From positions 434,001 to 498,000 of the forward strand of contig OY723252.1 in the NCBI GenBank assembly GCA_963210315.1: a stretch of 64,000 nt of DNA, in the 5' to 3' direction. Position 1 is the first letter of the stretch. Every line of letters starts with the position of its first letter. The notes beneath the pieces were generated by a model. It was given only the letters and a program-made list of their open reading frames with translations. It was not told where the DNA came from and ran no database searches. Both the position numbers and the translations under genes were made by a program. The stretch is from Rhynchopus euleeides (taxonomy: Eukaryota > Euglenozoa > Diplonemea > Diplonemida > Diplonemidae). This document shows positions 55,362 to 64,000 of this stretch, piece after piece.

Positions 55362-57455
55362 GTCTGGACAGCACTCCTGGGCTCGGCCCAGGGACTGGAC
55401 ATCACTCCCTGGCTCGGCCCAGTGTCTGGACAGCACTCCTGGGCTCGGCCCAGGGTCTGGACACCACTCCTGGGCTCGGCCCAGTGTCTGGACACCACTC
55501 CCTGGCTCGGCCCAGGGACTGGACAGCACTCCTGAGCTCGGCCCAGTGTCTGGACAGCACTCCTGGGCTCGGCCCAGGGTCTGGACACCACTCCCTGGCT
55601 CGGCCCAGGGTCTGGACATCACTCCCTGGCTCGGCCCAGTGTGGACAGCACTCCTGGGCTCGGCCCAGTGTCTGGACACCACTCCCTGGATCGGCCCAGG
55701 GTCTGGACACCACTCCCTGGCTCGGCCCAGGGTCTGGACATCACTCCTGGGCTCGGCCCAGGGACTGGACAGCACTCCTGGGCTCGGCCCAGTGTCTGGA
55801 CACCACTCCCTGGATCGGCCCAGGGTCTGGACACCACTCCCTGGCTCGGCCCAGGGTCTGGACATCACTCCCTGGCTCGGCCCAGTGTGGACAGCACTCC
55901 TGGGCTCGGCCCAGTGTCTGGACACCACTCCCTGGATCGGCCCAGGGTCTGGACACCACTCCCTGGCTCGGCCCAGGGTCTGGACATCACTCCTGGGCTC
56001 GGCCCAGTGTCTGGACACCACTCCCTGGCTCGGCCCAGGGTCTGGACATCACTCCTGGGCTCGGCCCAGGGTCTGGACAGCACTCCTGGGCTCGGCCCAG
56101 GGTCTGGACACCACTCCCTGGCTCGGCCCAGGGTCTGGACATCACTCCTGGGCTCGGCCCAGTGTCTGGACACCACTCCCTGGCTCGGTCCAGGGTCTGG
56201 ACACCACTCCCTGGCTCGGCCCAGGGTCTGGACATCACTCCTGGGCTCGGCCCAGTGTCTGGACAGCACTCCTGGGCTCGGCCCAGTGTCTGGACACCAC
56301 TCCTGGGCTCGGCCCAGGGTCTGGACACCACTCCCTGGCTCGGCCCAGGGACTGGACAGCACTCCTGAGCTCGGCCCAGTGTCTGGACAGCACTCCTGGG
56401 CTCGGCCCAGGGTCTGGACACCACTCCCTGGCTCGGCCCAGGGTCTGGACATCACTCCTGGGCTCGGCCCAGTGTCTGGACATCACTCCTGGGCTCGGCC
56501 CAGTGTCTGGACACCACTCCCTGGCTCGGCCCAGGGTCTGGACATCACTCCTGGGCTCGGCCCAGTGTCTGGACATCACTCCTGGGCTCGGCCCAGTGTC
56601 TGGACACCACTCCCTGGCTCGGCCCAGGGACTGGACAGCACTCCTGAGCTCGGCCCAGTGCCTGGACAGCACTCCTGGGCTCGGCCCAGGGTCTGGACAC
56701 CACTCCCTGGCTCGGCCCAGGGTCTGGACATCACTCCTGGGCTCGGCCCAGTGTCTGGACATCACTCCTGGGCTCGGCCCAGTGTCTGGACACCACTCCC
56801 TGGCTCGGCCCAGGGTCTGGACATCACTCCTGGGCTCGGCCCAGTGTCTGGACAGCACTCCTGGGCTCGGCCCAGGGTCTGGACACCACTCCCTGGCTCG
56901 GCCCAGGGACTGGACAGCACTCCTGAGCTCGGCCCAGTGTCTGGACAGCACTCCTGGGCTCGGCCCAGGGTCTGGACACCACTCCCTGGCTCGGCCCAGG
57001 GTCTGGACATCACTCCTGGGCTCGGCCCAGTGTCTGGACATCACTCCTGGGCTCGGCCCAGTGTCTGGACACCACTCCCTGGCTCGGCCCAGGGTCTGGA
57101 CATCACTCCTGGGCTCGGCCCAGTGTCTGGACATCACTCCTGGGCTCGGCCCAGTGTCTGGACACCACTCCCTGGCTCGGCCCAGGGACTGGACAGCACT
57201 CCTGAGCTCGGCCCAGTGCCTGGACAGCACTCCTGGGCTCGGCCCAGGGTCTGGACACCACTCCCTGGCTCGGCCCAGGGTCTGGACATCACTCCTGGGC
57301 TCGGCCCAGTGTCTGGACATCACTCCTGGGCTCGGCCCAGTGTCTGGACACCACTCCCTGGCTCGGCCCAGGGTCTGGACATCACTCCTGGGCTCGGCCC
57401 AGTGTCTGGACACGACTCGTCGGCTCGGCCCAGTGGGTCGAGCCCAGGAGTGATG
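55362..57455 (+). repeat. 31-bp minisatellite array B (about 67 units)
   Basis: Units of 31 bp with GGGCTCGGCCCAG, then TGTCTGGACA or GGTCTGGACA, then ACCACTCC, ATCACTCC or AGCACTCC. Common variants are CCTGGCTCGG and CCTGAGCTCGG; some units lose three or four bases (GTGTGGACAGC). The array ends near 57455 with a short inverted unit (GTGATGTCCAGACACTGTC). Confidence 0.92.
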
Positions 57456-58150
57456 TCCAGACACTGTCTGGACGGGAAGCTCCCCGCAGTGAGTGGTCGG
57501 GGGCCGTGGCCACGACCTCGGGGTGATGTCCAGCCGAGCAGAACGTGGCGCCCGGAGTACCGAGTGTTTGCTCCACTCAGAGGGGGTTCGATGCAGGACC
57601 CCTTCCCAGTCATGATCTCCTCAGTGCCTCCATCGATCCCCTCCGTCAGGGATCTTGCTGTGTGTAACATTAGCACAAGACCTAAACCCGCATCGCGTAC
57701 CCATCCTTCGAAACCGTGCGATGTGCAATGTTGTGTTCATGTAGCTAGCTCGGAGAGTGTCTTAGCGAGCCCGCAAGGCTAGCTATATTTGCACCGTCCA
57801 ACCAAATCTTGCTCAGCTTCGACTTGGCGCCGAGAGAGTTACGAGCGCTGCCCATAGAATCAGGTGTGCCGGGCGTGTGTGTCTTTATCAACACACGCAG
57901 ACTCCTGCATACAGTAGACGGCCTACAGGCGAGGAGGAGTGTGACCTACTGTTGGGGGTGGTGAACTGGTCTGCGACGTCATCCTGCTGGTGTGCGACGT
58001 CTCCACCTCCTGCGGCACAGGGGGCCTTGTGATCTGGAGCGCTGGGGCAGCGCGGTGCAATGTCGGAGTGCGGACGGGCCAAGTCCCCCTGCTCCTGTGC
58101 ATGCAGCGCAGATTTCTTGTTGCTGCGGTCCAGACAGCGGGCCGTAACCG
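57456..58150. other. Unique spacer between arrays B and C
   Basis: No gene or RNA recognised. It includes a hairpin-prone CTAGCT...AGCTAG segment around 57742-57785 and imperfect single 31-bp-like pieces at both edges. No continuation of the cyclase domain was found. Confidence 0.45.
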
Positions 58151-58154
58151 GATG

Positions 58155-61100
58155 TGATGTCGGCCCACCCTCGGGACATCACTGCCTGGCTCGGCCCACC
58201 CTCTGGACAGGACTGCGTGGCTCGGCCCATTCTCGGGACAGCACTTCCTAGCTCGGCCCACCCTCGGGACAGCACTGTCTGGCTCGGCCCACCCTTGGGA
58301 CAGCACTGCCTGGCTCGGCCCATTCTCCGGACAGCACTGTCTGGCTCGGCCCGTTCTCGGGACAGCACTGTCTGGCTCGGCCCGTTCTCGGGACAGCACT
58401 GTCTGGCTCGGCCCACCCTTGGGACAGCACTGCCTGGCTCGGCCCATTCTCGGCACAGCACTGTCTGGCTCGGCCCGTTCTCGGGATAGCACTGTCTGGC
58501 TCGGCCCATTCTCGGGACAGCACTGTCTGGCTCGGCCCACCCTTGGGACAGCACTGCCTGGCTCGGCCCATTCTCGGGACAGCACTGTCTGGCTCGGCCC
58601 GTTCTCGGGACAGCACTGTCTGGCTCGGCCCGTTCTCGGGACAGCACTGTCTGGCTCGGCCCGTTCTCGGGACAGCACTGTCTGGCTCGGCCCATTCTCG
58701 GGACAGCACTGTCTGGCTCGGCCCGTTCTCGGGACAGCACTGTCTGGCTCGGCCCATTCTCGGGACAGCACTGTCTGGCTCGGCCCGTTCTCGGGACAGC
58801 ACTGTCTGGCTCGGCCCATTCTCGGGACAGCACTGTCTGGCTCGGCCCATTCTCGGGACAGCACTGTCTGGCTCGGCCCGTTCTCGGGACAGCACTGTCT
58901 GGCTCGGCCCATTCTCGGGACAGCACTGTCTGGCTCGGCCCGTTCTCGGGACAGCACTGTCTGGCTCGGCCCATTCTCGGGACAGCACTGTCTGGCTCGG
59001 CCCATTCTCGGGACAGCACTGTCTGGCTCGGCCCATTCTCGGGACAGCACTGTCTGGCTCGGCCCGTTCTTGGGACAGCACTGTCTGGCTCGGCCCATTC
59101 TCGGGACAGCACTGTCTGGCTCGGCCCGTTCTCGGGACAGCACTGTCTGGCTCGGCCCATTCTCGGGACAGCACTGTCTGGCTCGGCCCATTCTCGGGAC
59201 AGCACTGTCTGGCTCGGCCCGTTCTCGGGACAGCACTGTCTGGCTCGGCCCATTCTCGGGACAGCACTGTCTGGCTCGGCCCATTCTCGGGACAGCACTG
59301 TCTGGCTCGGCCCGTTCTTGGGACAGCACTGTCTGGCTCGGCCCATTCTCGGGACAGCACTGTCTGGCTCGGCCCGTTCTCGGGACAGCACTGTCTGGCT
59401 CGGCCCATTCTCGGAACAGCACTGTCTGGCTCGGCCCATTCTCGGGACAGCACTGTCTGGCTCGGCCCGTTCTCGGGATAGCACTGTCTGGCTCGGCCCA
59501 TTCTCGGGACAGCACTGTCTGGCTCGGCCCACCCTTGGGACAGCACTGCCTGGCTCGGCCCATTCTCGGCACAGCACTGTCTGGCTCGGCCCGTTCTCGG
59601 GATAGCACTGTCTGGCTCGGCCCATTCTCGGGACAGCACTGTCTGGCTCGGCCCATTCTCGGGACAGCACTGTCTGGCTCGGCCCACCCTTGGGACAGCA
59701 CTGCCTGGCTCGGCCCATTCTCGGGACAGCACTGTCTGGCTCGGCCCGTTCTCGGGACAGCACTGTCTGGCTCGGCCCGTTCTCGGGACAGCACTGTCTG
59801 GCTCGGCCCGTTCTCGGGACAGCACTGTCTGGCTCGGCCCATTCTCGGGACAGCACTGTCTGGCTCGGCCCGTTCTCGGGACAGCACTGTCTGGCTCGGC
59901 CCATTCTCGGGACAGCACTGTCTGGCTCGGCCCACCCTTGGGACAGCACTGCCTGGCTCGGCCCATTCTCGGGACAGCACTGTCTGGCTCGGCCCATTCT
60001 CGGGACAGCACTGTCTGGCTCGGCCCGTTCTCGGGACAGCACTGTCTGGCTCGGCCCATTCTCGGGACAGCACTGTCTGGCTCGGCCCATTCTCGGGACA
60101 GCACTGTCTGGCTCGGCCCATTCTCGGGACAGCACTGTCTGGCTCGGCCCGTTCTTGGGACAGCACTGTCTGGCTCGGCCCATTCTCGGGACAGCACTGT
60201 CTGGCTCGGCCCGTTCTCGGGACAGCACTGTCTGGCTCGGCCCATTCTCGGGACAGCACTGTCTGGCTCGGCCCATTCTCGGGACAGCACTGTCTGGCTC
60301 GGCCCGTTCTCGGGACAGCACTGTCTGGCTCGGCCCATTCTCGGGACAGCACTGTCTGGCTCGGCCCGTTCTCGGGACAGCACTGTCTGGCTCGGCCCAT
60401 TCTCGGGACAGCACTGTCTGGCTCGGCCCATTCTCGGGACAGCACTGTCTGGCTCGGCCCATTCTCGGGACAGCACTGTCTGGCTCGGCCCGTTCTTGGG
60501 ACAGCACTGTCTGGCTCGGCCCATTCTCGGGACAGCACTGTCTGGCTCGGCCCATTCTCGGGACAGCACTGTCTGGCTCGGCCCGTTCTCGGGACAGCAC
60601 TGTCTGGCTCGGCCCATTCTCGGGACAGCACTGTCTGGCTCGGCCCATTCTCGGGACAGCACTGTCTGGCTCGGCCCATTCTCGGGACAGCACTGTCTGG
60701 CTCGGCCCGTTCTTGGGACAGCACTGTCTGGCTCGGCCCATTCTCGGGACAGCACTGTCTGGCTCGGCCCGTTCTCGGGACAGCACTGTCTGGCTCGGCC
60801 CATTCTCGGAACAGCACTGTCTGGCTCGGCCCATTCTCGGGACAGCACTGTCTGGCTCGGCCCGTTCTCGGGACAGCACTGTCTGGCTCGGCCCGTTCTC
60901 GGGACAGCACTGTCTGGCTCGGCCCACCCTTGGGACAGCACTGCCTGGCTCGGCCCATTCTCGGCACAGCACTGTCTGGCTCGGCCCGTTCTCGGGATAG
61001 CACTGTCTGGCTCGGCCCATTCTCGGGACAGCACTGTCTGGCTCGGCCCACCCTTGGGACAGCACTGCCTGGCTCGGCCCATTCTCGGGACAGCACTGTC

Positions 61101-64000
61101 TGGCTCGGCCCGTTCTCGGGACAGCACTGTCTGGCTCGGCCCGTTCTCGGGACAGCACTGTCTGGCTCGGCCCGTTCTCGGGACAGCACTGTCTGGCTCG
61201 GCCCATTCTCGGGACAGCACTGTCTGGCTCGGCCCGTTCTCGGGACAGCACTGTCTGGCTCGGCCCATTCTCGGGACAGCACTGTCTGGCTCGGCCCATT
61301 CTCGGGACAGCACTGTCTGGCTCGGCCCGTTCTCGGGACAGCACTGTCTGGCTCGGCCCGTTCTCGGGACAGCACTGTCTGGCTCGGCCCATTCTCGGGA
61401 CAGCACTGTCTGGCTCGGCCCATTCTCGGGACAGCACTGTCTGGCTCGGCCCGTTCTCGGGACAGCACTGTCTGGCTCGGCCCATTCTCGGGACAGCACT
61501 GTCTGGCTCGGCCCGTTCTCGGGACAGCACTGTCTGGCTCGGCCCATTCTCGGGACAGCACTGTCTGGCTCGGCCCATTCTCGGGACAGCACTGTCTGGC
61601 TCGGCCCATTCTCGGGACAGCACTGTCTGGCTCGGCCCGTTCTTGGGACAGCACTGTCTGGCTCGGCCCATTCTCGGGACAGCACTGTCTGGCTCGGCCC
61701 GTTCTCGGGACAGCACTGTCTGGCTCGGCCCATTCTCGGGACAGCACTGTCTGGCTCGGCCCATTCTCGGGACAGCACTGTCTGGCTCGGCCCGTTCTCG
61801 GGACAGCACTGTCTGGCTCGGCCCATTCTCGGGACAGCACTGTCTGGCTCGGCCCATTCTCGGGACAGCACTGTCTGGCTCGGCCCGTTCTTGGGACAGC
61901 ACTGTCTGGCTCGGCCCATTCTCGGGACAGCACTGTCTGGCTCGGCCCGTTCTCGGGACAGCACTGTCTGGCTCGGCCCATTCTCGGAACAGCACTGTCT
62001 GGCTCGGCCCATTCTCGGGACAGCACTGTCTGGCTCGGCCCGTTCTCGGGACAGCACTGTCTGGCTCGGCCCGTTCTCGGGATAGCACTGTCTGGCTCGG
62101 CCCATTCTCGGGACAGCACTGTCTGGCTCGGCCCACCCTTGGGACAGCACTGCCTGGCTCGGCCCATTCTCGGCACAGCACTGTCTGGCTCGGCCCGTTC
62201 TCGGGATAGCACTGTCTGGCTCGGCCCATTCTCGGGACAGCACTGTCTGGCTCGGCCCATTCTCGGGACAGCACTGTCTGGCTCGGCCCACCCTTGGGAC
62301 AGCACTGCCTGGCTCGGCCCATTCTCGGGACAGCACTGTCTGGCTCGGCCCGTTCTCGGGACAGCACTGTCTGGCTCGGCCCGTTCTCGGGACAGCACTG
62401 TCTGGCTCGGCCCGTTCTCGGGACAGCACTGTCTGGCTCGGCCCATTCTCGGGACAGCACTGTCTGGCTCGGCCCGTTCTCGGGACAGCACTGTCTGGCT
62501 CGGCCCATTCTCGGGACAGCACTGTCTGGCTCGGCCCACCCTTGGGACAGCACTGCCTGGCTCGGCCCATTCTCGGGACAGCACTGTCTGGCTCGGCCCA
62601 TTCTCGGGACAGCACTGTCTGGCTCGGCCCGTTCTCGGGACAGCACTGTCTGGCTCGGCCCATTCTCGGGACAGCACTGTCTGGCTCGGCCCATTCTCGG
62701 GACAGCACTGTCTGGCTCGGCCCATTCTCGGGACAGCACTGTCTGGCTCGGCCCGTTCTTGGGACAGCACTGTCTGGCTCGGCCCATTCTCGGGACAGCA
62801 CTGTCTGGCTCGGCCCATTCTCGGGACAGCACTGTCTGGCTCGGCCCATTCTCGGGACAGCACTGTCTGGCTCGGCCCGTTCTCGGGACAGCACTGTCTG
62901 GCTCGGCCCATTCTCGGGACAGCACTGTCTGGCTCGGCCCATTCTCGGGACAGCACTGTCTGGCTCGGCCCATTCTCGGGACAGCACTGTCTGGCTCGGC
63001 CCGTTCTTGGGACAGCACTGTCTGGCTCGGCCCATTCTCGGGACAGCACTGTCTGGCTCGGCCCGTTCTCGGGACAGCACTGTCTGGCTCGGCCCATTCT
63101 CGGAACAGCACTGTCTGGCTCGGCCCATTCTCGGGACAGCACTGTCTGGCTCGGCCCGTTCTCGGGACAGCACTGTCTGGCTCGGCCCGTTCTCGGGATA
63201 GCACTGTCTGGCTCGGCCCATTCTCGGGACAGCACTGTCTGGCTCGGCCCACCCTTGGGACAGCACTGCCTGGCTCGGCCCATTCTCGGCACAGCACTGT
63301 CTGGCTCGGCCCGTTCTCGGGATAGCACTGTCTGGCTCGGCCCATTCTCGGGACAGCACTGTCTGGCTCGGCCCATTCTCGGGACAGCACTGTCTGGCTC
63401 GGCCCACCCTTGGGACAGCACTGCCTGGCTCGGCCCATTCTCGGGACAGCACTGTCTGGCTCGGCCCGTTCTCGGGACAGCACTGTCTGGCTCGGCCCGT
63501 TCTCGGGACAGCACTGTCTGGCTCGGCCCATTCTCGGGACAGCACTGTCTGGCTCGGCCCGTTCTCGGGACAGCACTGTCTGGCTCGGCCCATTCTCGGG
63601 ACAGCACTGTCTGGCTCGGCCCACCCTTGGGACAGCACTGCCTGGCTCGGCCCATTCTCGGGACAGCACTGTCTGGCTCGGCCCGTTCTCGGGACAGCAC
63701 TGTCTGGCTCGGCCCATTCTCGGGACAGCACTGTCTGGCTCGGCCCACCCTTGGGACAGCACTGCCTGGCTCGGCCCATTCTCGGGACAGCACTGTCTGG
63801 CTCGGCCCGTTCTCGGGACAGCACTGTCTGGCTCGGCCCATTCTCGGGACAGCACTGTCTGGCTCGGCCCGTTCTCGGGACAGCACTGTCTGGCTCGGCG
63901 CGTTCTCGGGACAGCACTGTCTGGCTCGGCCCATTCTCGGGACAGCACTGTCTGGCTCGGCCCACCCTTGGGACAGCACTGCCTGGCTCGGCCCATTCTC
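58155..64000 (-). repeat. 31-bp minisatellite array C (about 188 units, continues beyond the window)
   Basis: Units of 31 bp; top strand CTCGGCCCATTCTCGGGACA with GCACTGTCTGG, variants CCCGTTCT, CCCACCCTTGG and GGGATAGC. A higher-order duplication of 2,604 bp (84 units) is visible: the sequence from 59690 recurs from 62294, and that from 59938 from 62542. Minus-strand frames stay open for ~2,000 codons for the same reason as in A. The array runs off the right edge. Confidence 0.93.

Noticed and set aside
57923..63996. Minus-strand frames of about 2,000 codons across array C
   Set aside because: Same repeat effect; the frames only run into unique sequence by chance at 57.9-58.2 kb.
40954..64000. 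CRISPR array
   Set aside because: The 31-bp units are contiguous with no unique spacers, vary internally, and the setting is eukaryotic.
1..64000. tRNA, 5S or snRNA genes
   Set aside because: No cloverleaf with A and B boxes or other recognisable small RNA was found by eye; an automated scan was not possible.

Overview
This window is nuclear DNA of a GC-rich eukaryote, most likely a protist or alga. It holds a eukaryotic-type 28S rRNA segment, a possible spliceosomal intron, a long non-LTR retrotransposon, telomere-like repeats and very large minisatellites. I cannot name the lineage from the sequence alone. Real genes are few; most of the 64 kb is repeats, nearly all arranged as inverted (foldback) structures.

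1-15.2 kb is a three-level nest on the minus strand. The host layer is a gene for an N-terminal ubiquitin-like domain followed by about 23 DUF4116 repeats (15155-14130, continuing at 2128-1045). A LINE (2129-14129) split it and left a perfect 19-bp target-site duplication. Its ORF1 carries a weak RNase H-like segment, an OTU cysteine-protease domain, a possible RNA-binding region and coiled coils. Its ORF2 carries an APE endonuclease, a reverse transcriptase, a zinc knuckle and a Cys/His-rich tail. The LINE was itself hit twice. A 2647-bp element with 18-bp terminal inverted repeats and an 8-bp duplication (hAT-like) interrupts the OTU domain and is filled with telomere-like repeats. A ~0.9-kb antisense 28S rRNA fragment separates endonuclease from reverse transcriptase. 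Removing the hAT-like element restores one 914-codon ORF1, and removing the LINE restores the DUF4116 frame.

15.2-40.4 kb is mostly non-coding, with dispersed direct repeats, foldbacks, a 31-bp minisatellite (D, ~23.4-26.35 kb), an AT-rich ACATGTA satellite and a 2.0-kb element with ~48-bp inverted ends. Two genes stand out, both on the minus strand: a fatty acid hydroxylase/sterol desaturase family protein (29812-30774) and a large ubiquitin-specific protease (37189-40379) whose 3' end runs into a 375-bp tandem repeat.

40.7-64 kb is almost entirely minisatellite. Array A (~11.8 kb) and its inverted counterpart A' (~1.9 kb) face each other across a foldback core. On the outside they are bounded by inverted copies of a 188-nt class III nucleotide-cyclase exon. 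Arrays B and C follow, and C runs off the window. All four array families (A, B, C, D) have a 31-bp period, and A, B and C are recognisably related. The giant open frames across them are a by-product of a stop-free 31-bp unit and are not annotated as genes.
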